Below are positions 25,805 through 35,683 of a DNA stretch of 54,904 nucleotides, piece by piece. The stretch spans positions 1 through 54,904 of the forward strand of contig JAJRQT010000140.1 of NCBI GenBank assembly GCA_024280115.1, written 5' to 3'. Source of the stretch: Bacteroidota bacterium. GTDB taxonomy: Bacteria; Bacteroidota; Bacteroidia; Cytophagales; Cyclobacteriaceae. The position numbers and the translations under genes are program-made. The notes below the pieces were generated by a model that had not been told where the DNA came from, did not search any database, and saw nothing but the letters and a program-made list of their open reading frames with translations. Position 1 is the stretch's first letter. Each line of letters starts with the position of its first letter.

Positions 25805-26584
25805 ATGAAATCGAAATTAATTGCAATTATCACGGTATTACTAATAGTATATTCTTGCGAGGAAAAGAAGCCCAAAACTGAAGTTCCCGAGCCATTGCCC
25901 AAAGTTATTGTAAAAGAGGTTTTAATTACATCCCAAAATTGCAATCCGGACTCCAGCAACTGCACCTATGCAAAAATCGTATATCCCGAATTTACTGACT
26001 CCCTAAAATTCCCAATTAATAATATCATCGCTCAAAAAGTCAGAACGACAGCGTTAGATTATGTAAGAGAGGATGCGATCACCGGGACGTTAGAGCATAT
26101 TGCACAATCATTTATTCATGATTTTGAATCTTTTAAGGTCGATTTTCCAGAGTACAATTTTGGCTGGTATTTTAACGTGACGGTTGATATTATATATGAA
26201 TCTGCAGATATTATTTCGCTGAGTATCTACAGTGAATCTTTTACTGGAGGCGCTCATCCAAATCATGGAACTATGTATTATATTATTGATAAAGGAAAAG
26301 ATAAAATTCTGAAAATGACTGATATTATCAGCGATACCACTCGATTTAAAATTCTATTGGAAAAAGAGTTTAGAGCGAAAAAAGGAATAGATGAGCATCA
26401 ATCGTTTGCAGATGTTGGATATTATATAAATGACGGTGATTTTCTGTTGAATGATAATATCGGAATAACCGAAGAAAGTATTTTAGTGCATTTCAACCCA
26501 TATGAGATTGCCCCATATTCTGAAGGAGCTACCACTTTGGAGTTGAAGAAGGAGTCTCTCAGCGGAATTCTTAAGATTAAATAA
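25805..26584 (+). CDS. Lipoprotein with DUF4163/DUF3298 (RsiV-like) domain
   Basis: The 259-residue protein has a lipobox YSC with Cys18. The mature part has a DUF4163-like region and then a DUF3298 region, marked by YSESFTGGAHPNHGTMYYIID and the FNPYEIAPYSEG segment near the C-terminus. The same fold forms the sensor part of the anti-sigma factor RsiV and peptidoglycan-associated lipoproteins. Here there is no anti-sigma domain. It lies 30 bp after the propeller gene and probably belongs to the same unit. Confidence 0.8.
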   Translation: MKSKLIAIITVLLIVYSCEEKKPKTEVPEPLPKVIVKEVLITSQNCNPDSSNCTYAKIVYPEFTDSLKFPINNIIAQKVRTTALDYVREDAITGTLEHIAQSFIHDFESFKVDFPEYNFGWYFNVTVDIIYESADIISLSIYSESFTGGAHPNHGTMYYIIDKGKDKILKMTDIISDTTRFKILLEKEFRAKKGIDEHQSFADVGYYINDGDFLLNDNIGITEESILVHFNPYEIAPYSEGATTLELKKESLSGILKIK

Positions 26585-26646
26585 TTTGGAATATTTAATC
26601 ATATTATCCTAAACCATGATTTTGATATTTTGATTTGCCGAATGGC

Positions 26647-28692
26647 TCATTCCGGATAATTCATTTTTTTTATCAACACCTGAAACCTCGGGTTATCCCG
26701 CATATCGTCAAATATAGGATCGGTAACTATGTAGGGCATATTTGGGTCATGGACATTATAGGCTTTTTCCAGATAACCTAATGCTTCTTCTTTCATTCCA
26801 GATCGTGTATATATTGTACATATTCTCCATGGAGTTACATATTGTTGTTTAGATCTTTCAACCATTAGTTCTGCCAGGCTTTTCATCGCACTGGGGTATC
26901 CACCGTTTTTATACCCTTCTTCTAAAACAGATAATGCTAAAGAATCATTCCGATGATCAATCTTCCAGGTTTCAAATGCTTTTTTATAATTTTTTTGTTG
27001 ATGATATGTTGATTTTATATTTGATATTGCTATAGAGTTATATGGATCTGAATCTAGTAAATCGTTAAATAAGATTTCTGCCTTCTTATATTCCCTGCAA
27101 AAATTCAATGTCATTCCATAAATTCCCTTAATCAAATTATTATATGGATCAATTTGAATAGCTTTTTCGCCCTGAATTATAGCCTCTTTGTGATCACCAA
27201 GTATGCATAATACATGTGAATAATACACTCTGGTAATTGCATCGTTAGGTTTAAATTCAAGTGCTGCTTCAAATTGTCTTTTTGCCTCTGAAAATTTCCA
27301 TAATCCCCAGAAATTAAATGCACCACTGAATAAATGGATATCTGCTGCGGTGCTATCCAATTCAAAGGCGATATTAAGATTTTTGATGATAGCTGGGGCT
27401 GTTTCATGCCATGGAGCTATACCCATTTGAGACCTGCCTTCTTCTATTCCAGCTAAACCGACATAAGCCAAAGAATATTCGGGATCAATTTCTTTGGCTT
27501 TGTTAAAATAGAACTCTGCCTTATCTAAATCTTCTTTTGTCAATTTATTCCAATAAAATCGACCATGTAAATATGCTTTATATGCTTCAGGATTTACTTC
27601 CCGGGAAAGCGTCAGACGAATTTCCTCTTGTGGAGTGAGCTGCACTTCTATTTCATTAGCTACAGTTTTAGCCAATTCGCCATAAAGAGATAGAATATCC
27701 TTTGTATCGCGCTCAAATTTATCGGACCAGATATGATCTTCTACCGGTCTTGCCTGGATCAATTGAACCTGGATCAATACGCTGTCTCCGGTTTTATAAA
27801 CTGACGATTCGATAACTGCATCAACTTTCAACATTTTGGCGATCTCAGGAATTGTCAATTTAGTATCCCGGAATTGCAATGTTGACGTCCTGGATTTAAC
27901 AATTAATTCTCCGATTTTAGATAACTCCGTAATCACCGCATCGTGCATCATATCTACAAAATACTGTTCTTCACTATTGCCTGTAAGGTTTGTAAATGGA
28001 AGCACAGCAATAGCTTCGACCGTTCTCACGGATTTCACATTATACCAGTATTTAGTTGTGAACAGAAATGCCAATAGTATAGCCATCAACAAATAGAATA
28101 GTGGGCGTTTAAAAAGCTGCGTATTTTTGTTTTCCCTTTTTTCAGCTTCTTTCCTAAGATGCTTTATTTTTTTACGACTGGGAATTCTGAGATTCTCTGA
28201 TACAACAAAATGAATTTTAACAGGCTCCTCGACATTTTTTAAAGCAATTTCGCCTAGGAAATCAGTTTGGATATCCGTGTGGTTTTGTAGTTCTTTTTGT
28301 ATTGCTTCAGACAGATAAACTCCGCCTGGATCAGCCAATGATTCTATCCGCGATGCAATGTTTACACCATCGCCAAAAATGTCTTGATTTTCTATTACAA
28401 TTTCCCCCAGGTGAAGACCTATCCTAATTTGACCTTTGAATTCTTTTTTGGCAGTTTGTTGGATTTCAATGGCACATGCTGTGGCGTTGTAGGCGCTATC
28501 AAATTGAGCAAGCACTCCGTCACCCATTTCTTTGATCCATTTCCCATGAAACTTCTCAATAAGGGGCTTCTGGATTTCACGATTTTTCCGAAGGAGTGCA
28601 AGGCCTTTTTCTTCATCCCTTCCCATCAATGCGGTGTAACCGACGATATCGGTAAACATGATGGCAGCAAGTTGGCGGTTTTCGGGTGTCAT
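26647..28692 (-). CDS. Class III adenylate/guanylate cyclase with TolB-like and TPR domains
   Basis: The 681-residue protein begins with a cytoplasmic class III cyclase domain (residues about 5-165). The metal aspartates are Asp15 in FTDIVGYT and Asp58 in MGDGVLAQF; a lysine in WIKEMGDG and the GDGVNIASRIE segment fit adenylate cyclase. One membrane helix follows near residues 197-212. Then comes a TolB_N-like domain (AIAVLPFTNLTGNSEEQYF... HIWSDKF) and about eight TPR-like repeats to the C-terminus. So the catalytic part would be inside and the TPRs outside the inner membrane. This architecture is frequent in Bacteroidota and proteobacteria. The signal sensed is unknown. Confidence 0.88.
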   Translation of the reverse strand: MTPENRQLAAIMFTDIVGYTALMGRDEEKGLALLRKNREIQKPLIEKFHGKWIKEMGDGVLAQFDSAYNATACAIEIQQTAKKEFKGQIRIGLHLGEIVIENQDIFGDGVNIASRIESLADPGGVYLSEAIQKELQNHTDIQTDFLGEIALKNVEEPVKIHFVVSENLRIPSRKKIKHLRKEAEKRENKNTQLFKRPLFYLLMAILLAFLFTTKYWYNVKSVRTVEAIAVLPFTNLTGNSEEQYFVDMMHDAVITELSKIGELIVKSRTSTLQFRDTKLTIPEIAKMLKVDAVIESSVYKTGDSVLIQVQLIQARPVEDHIWSDKFERDTKDILSLYGELAKTVANEIEVQLTPQEEIRLTLSREVNPEAYKAYLHGRFYWNKLTKEDLDKAEFYFNKAKEIDPEYSLAYVGLAGIEEGRSQMGIAPWHETAPAIIKNLNIAFELDSTAADIHLFSGAFNFWGLWKFSEAKRQFEAALEFKPNDAITRVYYSHVLCILGDHKEAIIQGEKAIQIDPYNNLIKGIYGMTLNFCREYKKAEILFNDLLDSDPYNSIAISNIKSTYHQQKNYKKAFETWKIDHRNDSLALSVLEEGYKNGGYPSAMKSLAELMVERSKQQYVTPWRICTIYTRSGMKEEALGYLEKAYNVHDPNMPYIVTDPIFDDMRDNPRFQVLIKKMNYPE

Positions 28693-28966
28693 GACTACTC
28701 AATCTAATTAAAATCCATCAGTTTTAAAAGATTGTAGAAGTATTGTAGTCTCAAATGAATATTCAGAATAACCGGGACCTCAATTACAATTAGAATATAG
28801 ATATAAGACAACTCCGAAAACTAAAGAAACACCTCATTGCATAGGAGGTACGACCAAAGTAATCTCAATAAGTCACTACAACTGAGATTGTTGAGATTGC
28901 CACGCCTACTTGTCACAGGCAAGTCATCCCCCGTTGTCCTTCCACTGACGCGTTTCTAAAAAAGCA

Positions 28967-29003
28967 TCTCAGTGGGGTCTCCATCAGGAAGACCCGACTG
29001 AGA
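28967..29003. terminator. Strong hairpin between the phosphoesterase and cyclase genes
   Basis: Fourteen base positions pair (28967-28980 with 28990-29003) with a single G-G mismatch around a 9-nt loop. It lies 37 bp past the stop of the minus-strand phosphoesterase gene, where a terminator is expected, although no T tract follows on that strand. The rest of the 347-bp gap shows no gene. Confidence 0.5.
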
Positions 29004-29039
29004 CATAGGATTTATATATAAATTCGACAAACTATTCGA

Positions 29040-31757
29040 TTATTTTAAATTGTCATTGTTATGATTTACACGCGCATCGTCTTCATCGTCCATCGCCGGC
29101 CCTTGTTCGATTTTACGCCAATCAATGGTTTTGTTGTATTTTTTCATAGAAAGCTCCGCATCAAAAACACGGCCGTCATGACGTTCCAGCGTATATGGCG
29201 TATAATCCGGTTCTGAAGTAAAGAAGTCCTGCAGCAAAGATGCGGTTACATCGAATTGGTTTACATATGGCACACCGAGAATATTGTACATGGTCTTGAG
29301 AATGGAGCCAAAATTTGCATGAGTATGCGAAACATAACCTTTTCTCACATAAGGACCGGCCATCATCAATATGGAACGGTGTGCGTCTATATGGTCAACG
29401 CCTCCTTGTGGATCATCTTCGGTTATAATTACCAGCATTTCCTTCCAGTACCTGGTTCTGGACAAAAAATGCAGAACACGACCCACTGCTAAATCGTTAT
29501 CAACCATAAATGAATGAGGGTATGGATATCCATCTTCAGGACGGGTTCCAGCTCCATGATCGTTGGGGATCATCATAGTAACAAAAGGTGGCATTTCCTC
29601 ATCTCCCTCAATCCATTTTTCAGTGAACTGTCTTTCAAACTGATCCATTCTATACTGGTCGGGGATGTTCATATTGTAGCCAGCATAGTCATGACTGGTT
29701 CTTATAAATAGTGCGTTTTGCATTGGTATCATTACACCATGTGCAGCTCCTGTGTTGGTATCGTACCAATCTTCTCTTTCATGACCACTTTCATTAGCCT
29801 GTCCAAAATTATAAAAATCCACCCCTTGTCTTTCGAGCGCTTCCCAAAGTCCGCCAATCTCAGCATAATCTTCAGGATCAACGCTACCGATAGTTTTTGG
29901 GAAACGGCGTCCGGGTGCTTTAGAAAATGGCATTGCTGTTTTACTTGTACTCGCATTGGATTCCACCCATTCGTTGGGAATTACACCAACCAACCAATGG
30001 TGACCGTGAACAGAAGCGTCACTGTCACAATAGAAATTATCAGAATAGGCGAATTGTTTAGCTGCTTTGTGATGGTTTGGAGAAATCCTAAGATTTGGAA
30101 ATTCCTCTCTGAGCGAATCAGGCAAAGTATATTCGTTATGTACGCCATACCTGGCCAGGGTACTATCACCAGCGCCACTTTTCAACTGGCCAAAAACCTC
30201 ATCATAGCTCCTGTTTTCTTTAGTGATATAAACTACATGTTTAATCGGACTTTTGCGAAAACCCGGTAATGGGGGTAGTGGATTATTACCATCATCCATA
30301 ATCGTTGTTTCGATAAAAGTGTTGTCAATTGACTGTTTGGTATAGCTTGCTAATTCTGCGTCAGAAGGCATTTTTACTTTTTGAAAGCTCGCTAACTGGA
30401 TATCACCGACATAGGCGCCCTGTACAGGCGCTACAAAATCCTGACCACCATTTGGCCCTGCTCCCAGGCCTCTGCAGCTAATAATGTAAATTTCCTTTTC
30501 ATCATTTGATAGTTCAACCCGCGTTGGTCCCCAGCCGGCAGGTATCAATCCTTTTGTGGTCCGTGTCGGGATATCAATGACAGCTACTGCATTGAAACCA
30601 AGCAGGGCCACATACAAGGTCTTTTCATCTTTGCTCATAGTGATGCCAAATGGCAGTGACCCACGGTTCTTATCAATACGTTCATCAATTAAAATCGGAA
30701 TGTGCCCAACAATTTCCTGGCTTTTGTAGTCAATTATTGAAATATTATCATTGGTTGCATTGGTCACGTAAGCAAACTGCTTTCCAACGGCAATAGAGTT
30801 TGGGCTGGCCCCTCCTATTACTTCTGCATCTTCTACGGTTTGGCCAATCTGGTAGCCTGTTTTAAACTTACTAATCACTTTATTATTTTCCAGGTCTATG
30901 GTAAATACACTCATGGCGTCAGGGTGCAGTGGGCTCCCGAGTCCTGGGATTTTTCTACCTTCTACTACAGTTCCTCCTATAGATTCTTTAGTGTTGTGAC
31001 CATATGGTTGGTGAGAAATCCTGAGGGAATCATAGTTTTCTGGCGTGGCGCCTTCGATAAGTGGGTAGGAATACATGCCTACATTGGCAACGAAAGCTTG
31101 CTTTTTATCAGGACTCAGAGCCAAACCAAATGGCTGGCGACCCACTTTTATTGATGCCGTGATTTTCTTGGTGGATAAATCCAGTCGCACCATTCTGAAA
31201 TTTGCCCTGTCTAATACCAGCAATTCGTTTTCATCACTATTTAGCAATAAGTCGGATGTAAAGCTATCCTGGTAGTCCACGCTATCTACAATCCCATTTA
31301 ATGATATAGAATCAAGTCTTGTAAGTTTTTCAATATCATAAACAATTACTGCGCCATTGTCACCCCCGCTCAGAAATACTGTTTTAGAGTCGCTTCCGAA
31401 AGCTACGCCCAAAAAGGATCCTTTTGATAAAGGTGAGATTATTTTCTTATCATAACTTGGCACCCTGATGGCGTTCAAAGAGGCCAAATCTATTATTGTA
31501 AATACACCATTGTGTAGGGTTACTGCTTTTTCTCCATTTGGCGAAATAGCCATTCCGTAGGGATCATGTGTGATGCGGAGTAGCTCCCCGGCAGGTGTAG
31601 CATAGCGGCCACTTGGGAGCACGGAGATTCCATTTTCGTCAACTTTACAAAATTGGTCTCTTCCCGGCACCTGTAGCACTTTTACCGGGTTTTCCGGATT
31701 GCTACACTTAATTAACATGAGGGCAATGACAAGCAGTGAATAAAGACTTATTTTCAT
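29040..31757 (-). CDS. YncE-like beta-propeller fused to a phosphoesterase domain, lipoprotein
   Basis: The 905-residue protein has a lipobox (MLIKCS, Cys19). Residues about 45-460 form a YVTN/YncE-type seven-bladed propeller with repeated PYGMAISPNGEKAV-like, PFGLALSPDKKQAFV and SLPFGITMSKDEKTLYV segments. Residues about 505-880 form a phosphoesterase (alkaline phosphatase-like) domain, beginning IKHVVYITKENRSYDEVFGQ and containing NDHGAGTRPEDGYP and ITEDDPQGGVDHIDAHRS. Proteins of this two-domain layout are known in Bacteroidota; their substrate is unknown. It is anchored in the periplasm or on the cell surface. Confidence 0.88.
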   Translation of the reverse strand: MKISLYSLLVIALMLIKCSNPENPVKVLQVPGRDQFCKVDENGISVLPSGRYATPAGELLRITHDPYGMAISPNGEKAVTLHNGVFTIIDLASLNAIRVPSYDKKIISPLSKGSFLGVAFGSDSKTVFLSGGDNGAVIVYDIEKLTRLDSISLNGIVDSVDYQDSFTSDLLLNSDENELLVLDRANFRMVRLDLSTKKITASIKVGRQPFGLALSPDKKQAFVANVGMYSYPLIEGATPENYDSLRISHQPYGHNTKESIGGTVVEGRKIPGLGSPLHPDAMSVFTIDLENNKVISKFKTGYQIGQTVEDAEVIGGASPNSIAVGKQFAYVTNATNDNISIIDYKSQEIVGHIPILIDERIDKNRGSLPFGITMSKDEKTLYVALLGFNAVAVIDIPTRTTKGLIPAGWGPTRVELSNDEKEIYIISCRGLGAGPNGGQDFVAPVQGAYVGDIQLASFQKVKMPSDAELASYTKQSIDNTFIETTIMDDGNNPLPPLPGFRKSPIKHVVYITKENRSYDEVFGQLKSGAGDSTLARYGVHNEYTLPDSLREEFPNLRISPNHHKAAKQFAYSDNFYCDSDASVHGHHWLVGVIPNEWVESNASTSKTAMPFSKAPGRRFPKTIGSVDPEDYAEIGGLWEALERQGVDFYNFGQANESGHEREDWYDTNTGAAHGVMIPMQNALFIRTSHDYAGYNMNIPDQYRMDQFERQFTEKWIEGDEEMPPFVTMMIPNDHGAGTRPEDGYPYPHSFMVDNDLAVGRVLHFLSRTRYWKEMLVIITEDDPQGGVDHIDAHRSILMMAGPYVRKGYVSHTHANFGSILKTMYNILGVPYVNQFDVTASLLQDFFTSEPDYTPYTLERHDGRVFDAELSMKKYNKTIDWRKIEQGPAMDDEDDARVNHNNDNLK

Positions 31758-31966
31758 GAGGTTAATATTTGCATGTTGACAGTTAGCTACAAAATTATCC
31801 GAAATTACTGCTTATCCAAAAATATGTTTCCTGCCAAAATGCTCATAACTCTATGTGTGTTTCTTGAAAAATCGAGAGTTTGTAGAAATAACCTTGGCTA
31901 TTTGACGATATTAAAATTTAGCTGATATCAGAATTTGACTGTTTATATAATTCTCATTTGCATACA

Positions 31967-34207
31967 TTACAAATTTAACCAATAGGTAAGTTTAGCAATT
32001 ATTGCCCTGTTCTTCGATTTAAAATGATCGGGAAAATAATTCTCAGTATATACAATAAAAAAATCTGAAACCGGAGCATACCTGTATTGAAGTCGAGCAT
32101 TTATATTCACATTATCGATCTGGTTGTTGTATTGGAAAAAAGCAGTTAAAAATATATCCCGTGTAAAGGTAATATCAAATTTGGGCCCCAATAGCCAGAT
32201 TGTTCCACTAGAGTGAGGGGTTGGTAACGAAACCCTATTGTAGGAATAATTTAAACTGGCAATTCCAATTAATCCCATGCGATAGTTGAGGGTTCCATCA
32301 AACCTAATAATGCTCCCATTGTAAAATTCACCAAGCTGAGTTTCCAAATCAAAATAAAAATCTTGTCTCCTATCGGATCTATATTCAGCAATAAAGCTTG
32401 TATAATTATAGTCTGTGCCTGCTTCCAGAGGAGGATCATCAGTATCAATCGGATCAAAATCGTCAAAAAGAAAGGTATAATCATTTCTTATTCCACCGTT
32501 AAATGTGGCGCCGGTTCCAAATTTAATTTCATAAAACCCAGTAAACTGATGGTCTGTCTTTCCATATTGTTTATTCCAGATATACTCTGTTTTAATACCC
32601 GGTCCATGACTGGCAATATTACTTTTTGGGTAGAATAAAAACTGTATTCCGGGTGCGATAAGATTATAATCCGCCCTTGGGGCAAAGCCCACTTCTGGAT
32701 TAAAATTTTTACCTACAAACTGGTGATTCCATTCGACTTTTAAAGAAGGAACGTCATAAAATATGTTGACCCCGTGTGCATACGCTTCATTATTATTGTT
32801 CGGAGAGATAGATTGATGATAGAAAATTTTACCATACCACTTATTGTTTGCCGAGGCCAGGTTATAGTCAATTCCAACTAAGCGGTTATAATCATTTTTA
32901 GAAATACCATTGGAAAGTGTTGAATCACTTTCAATAATATTCGTCGCTTGTTTATTTATGCCGATTAATGAAATATTTGATCTGGAAAAAAGTTGCCGTT
33001 GAATGGCCAAAACAGAGTAATTATAACCAGGGCGAATAATAGATTCATCTTTCGCTGTCTGCAAATTCATGAGTCCAATGCGCCAGTTTTTATCAATTCT
33101 TCCACTCAACCGAGCGCCATAAAGAATCTTATTTTGTACAAATAGCGATGTATTAGGATCTTGAGCAATACCTATTCTTCTTGAAAAAAAGGGTCGTAAT
33201 CTAGAAGTGCCAAATGATGCGAAAACATCTTGATTTTCAAGAAAAAATTGTCTGCGTTCCGGAAAAAATAATTCAAATCTTGTAAGGTTCGACTGTTGAA
33301 CATCCGCTTCGACCTGGGAGAAGTCCGGATTGAATGTGAGATCCAGATTCAGAGAGGGTGTTACACCGATTTTTATATCTCCACCAATATTACCGTCATA
33401 CTCAGGTCCTGAACCTTCAATAAAATCCCTGGACACCAGGCCCGAAACATAAGGGATGATAGAAATATTGGCTCCGGGTTTTGGAAGCGGTTCTTCAAAG
33501 ATTAGTTTTCCGGAAAATGCCAGCGAAAATATATATTGATTCCTTGGGATTTGACCCCATGTGGATCGTTCTGCAGTTTTACTGTCAAGCCGGTAAAAGT
33601 TGGCATTCCAGGTTGTCGATCCACCTTTATATCTCAATGTTTTAAGAGGAATTGCCATTTCGGCTGTCCAGTAATCATTATAGGTTTTTACCTCCGAATA
33701 CCATTTGTTATCCCAGGAAAGACTAAAACCGGATTGTGCTCTGGATGAACCTGTAATTCCGGATATCAGGCCTTCCCGTTGCACACCAAAAGGATTTATC
33801 CCGAAGATCATCCCATTTGTTTTATCAGAAAATGGATCAAAAATCACAGAAATCACGTCATTGTGATTACCCCTGAAGTCCCGCCGCAACGATGTCGTAA
33901 CCCACGGTCCGGGCACCGGGTCTACGATTTTAAAACCGACATAAATAAATTCATCATCAAAGGTGATTTTGGCTTCAGAGACCGTGTTAGATATCATAGT
34001 ATCCATAGGGAAATATTGCCAGAAATCGGTAGCTATTTCGGCTGACTCCCAGTCCTTTTCATTTAGAATACCATCGATCTCAATACCACCGGTCGCTTTT
34101 TTAACATTGAGTTTAGGAGTATTAGAGTTATTATTTTGGCAGTATCCTTTTGAAATTGCCAGGTAGGACAACAAAAAAATAACAGAATATGAAATCCATT
34201 TTTCCAC
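31967..34207 (-). CDS. Outer-membrane DUF5916 protein with a CBM9-like N-terminal domain
   Basis: The 746-residue protein has a signal peptide ending near YCQN. Residues about 40-220 form a carbohydrate-binding family 9-like domain (GIEIDGILNEKDWESAEI, RFRGN-like RRDFRGNHNDVISVIFDPF, AEMAIPLKTLRY). The remainder is DUF5916, with FNPDFSQVEADVQQSNLTRFELFFPERRQFFLENQDVF, then many alternating strands that end in LTYWLNL, as an outer-membrane barrel would. The function is unknown. The phosphoesterase gene follows 209 bp downstream on the same strand. Confidence 0.85.
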   Translation of the reverse strand: MEKWISYSVIFLLSYLAISKGYCQNNNSNTPKLNVKKATGGIEIDGILNEKDWESAEIATDFWQYFPMDTMISNTVSEAKITFDDEFIYVGFKIVDPVPGPWVTTSLRRDFRGNHNDVISVIFDPFSDKTNGMIFGINPFGVQREGLISGITGSSRAQSGFSLSWDNKWYSEVKTYNDYWTAEMAIPLKTLRYKGGSTTWNANFYRLDSKTAERSTWGQIPRNQYIFSLAFSGKLIFEEPLPKPGANISIIPYVSGLVSRDFIEGSGPEYDGNIGGDIKIGVTPSLNLDLTFNPDFSQVEADVQQSNLTRFELFFPERRQFFLENQDVFASFGTSRLRPFFSRRIGIAQDPNTSLFVQNKILYGARLSGRIDKNWRIGLMNLQTAKDESIIRPGYNYSVLAIQRQLFSRSNISLIGINKQATNIIESDSTLSNGISKNDYNRLVGIDYNLASANNKWYGKIFYHQSISPNNNNEAYAHGVNIFYDVPSLKVEWNHQFVGKNFNPEVGFAPRADYNLIAPGIQFLFYPKSNIASHGPGIKTEYIWNKQYGKTDHQFTGFYEIKFGTGATFNGGIRNDYTFLFDDFDPIDTDDPPLEAGTDYNYTSFIAEYRSDRRQDFYFDLETQLGEFYNGSIIRFDGTLNYRMGLIGIASLNYSYNRVSLPTPHSSGTIWLLGPKFDITFTRDIFLTAFFQYNNQIDNVNINARLQYRYAPVSDFFIVYTENYFPDHFKSKNRAIIAKLTYWLNL

Positions 34208-34397
34208 TTTTTCAAATTAGTGTATATAAATGGCGGAATACAATATTTTAAAGGATTTTGTAATTAGTTATCGAATAACTTGTTGAAGTTTGAAATTAAG
34301 AATTGTTATAAACCTCAAATTACACTGCATTCCGTAAGTTCGTGGCTTATGAAATCTGATAAACGGTTGGGCAGAATCCAGATGCCATAAAGCTGAG

Positions 34398-34430
34398 AAT
34401 CCTGACAGGTTTTAAAAACCTGTCAGGATT
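34398..34430. repeat. Perfect 15-bp palindromic hairpin (REP-like)
   Basis: AATCCTGACAGGTTT pairs perfectly with AAACCTGTCAGGATT around a TAA loop. Its core CCTGACAGG resembles the core of the palindrome at 47841-47871. It lies about 190 bp upstream of the DUF5916 start and about 230 bp upstream of tRNA-Pro. It is not followed by a clean T run, so a repeat unit is as likely as a terminator. Confidence 0.55.
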
Positions 34431-34663
34431 TTTGCTAACACACAAGCGAAGGTGACCTTTGTAAATATGAGTTATTTTCAACATTCTATTGGATATTTAT
34501 AACCAGTATCTCAAAATAAGATCTATAAAAGAAAGAGGCCCATCGCAATTAATAATTCTTCAAGAGTTTGAAACTAAGCGATAAGCAGTTAATTTTGAGC
34601 TGAAATTGAAAAAGCTGAAAAATAAGAAGTATATAAAAGGAACATTTGGTCAGTTTTTCATTT

Positions 34664-34737
34664 CGGGATGTGGCGCAGTCCGGTAGCGTACCAAGCTGGG
34701 GGCTTGGGGGTCGCAAGTTCAAATCTTGTCATCCCGA
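34664..34737 (+). tRNA. tRNA-Pro(GGG)
   Basis: The acceptor pairs CGGGATG with CATCCCG, discriminator A. The anticodon stem CCAAG/CTTGG encloses CTGGGGG with anticodon GGG. The T arm is GCAAG TTCAAAT CTTGT. No CCA is encoded. Confidence 0.95.
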
Positions 34738-34759
34738 CTATTTTAACGCAATGAACAAC

Positions 34760-34800
34760 AAAACCCTCTAAATCGTATGATTTAGAGGGTTTTGTATTTA
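34760..34800 (+). terminator. Intrinsic terminator after tRNA-Pro
   Basis: A perfect 15-bp stem (34760-34774 with 34779-34793) with a GTAT loop begins 22 bp after the tRNA and is followed by TGTATTTAT. The stem starts in A residues and ends in T residues. Confidence 0.8.
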
Positions 34801-35415
34801 TATACCTATTAGATAAAACATAAGTTGAAAACTGAATGACTTTGCACTATACTTTAATCCGAAGAACTCAGCGAATAATTGTTGAAAAACTTAAACACTA
34901 AAGAACATGTAGGATAGCTTCCTGCATCACATACTGTTCATTATTTGTTGAGGCTAAACCTTCCGGTTTATTATAATTGACAGGAATGAAAACTTTATCA
35001 AATATAATTTCTCCAGTTTTACGGCTCAATCACAAATATTCTGCTTACTGAAAAAAGAAACCTAGGCATTGGAACACATAATTGCAAAACTACTTGTTAA
35101 ATGTATAAGATCAATGTTTACGGTTCTACACATATTCTTGTGAGTTTAATTATTTAGGTTGCTTTATTAATTATATCCTGAAGCAATTGTGGGTTGTTAC
35201 TCACGATGGTCTCAATATAATGAAGAAAATACTGAAGCCCTGACGTAAAATGTCATCGTTTGCTATCCCGATTTTTGTTATATTTGTACTTATAAAAAGT
35301 AGGTCTTTTTCATCTAAAAATTGATGGTTGTGAAATATGATTTATTGAGCGTATTACACCCGTTAGCAGATCGTTAAGAAAGGCTACTTTTTAAATTTTA
35401 TTCACAAATTACTCA

Positions 35416-35661
35416 ATGCGGGTTACAGACACATTCGAGATAATGTTCTGTACTCTCGGAGAATACGGGGGATTTGGCGAATATTCCTTTCCTGAAATGG
35501 ACCGTGGAAGATGAATTGTTATGGATGCAGATGGATACTTAGATACGGCGCTTAGGCCCTTTACGGATTTTTATCAGTTAGATGATACAGCTGGAGAGCA
35601 AGGGCAATGGCATCAAGATGACCCATCTATGATTGTACAGGTAAATGCGATCAGGAAATAA
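35416..35661 (+). pseudogene. Possible gene remnant with in-frame TGA
   Basis: One frame reads from ATG at 35416 through about 32 codons (LGEYGGFGEYSFPEMDRGR near its end), meets TGA at 35512-35514, then continues to TAA at 35659-35661 with residues such as ADGYLDTALRPFTDFYQLDD. The composition looks protein-like and unlike random AT-rich DNA, but I recognise no family. The remainder of the 860-bp region before it (34800-35415) shows no gene. It ends just inside the possible upstream start of the regulator gene. Confidence 0.3.
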
Positions 35662-35683
35662 AATAGTATTTGAGAAATCGATT

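Noticed and set aside
29256..30269. Plus-strand open frames inside the phosphoesterase gene
   Set aside because: They are antisense to a strongly supported protein with clear domains and have unnatural composition.
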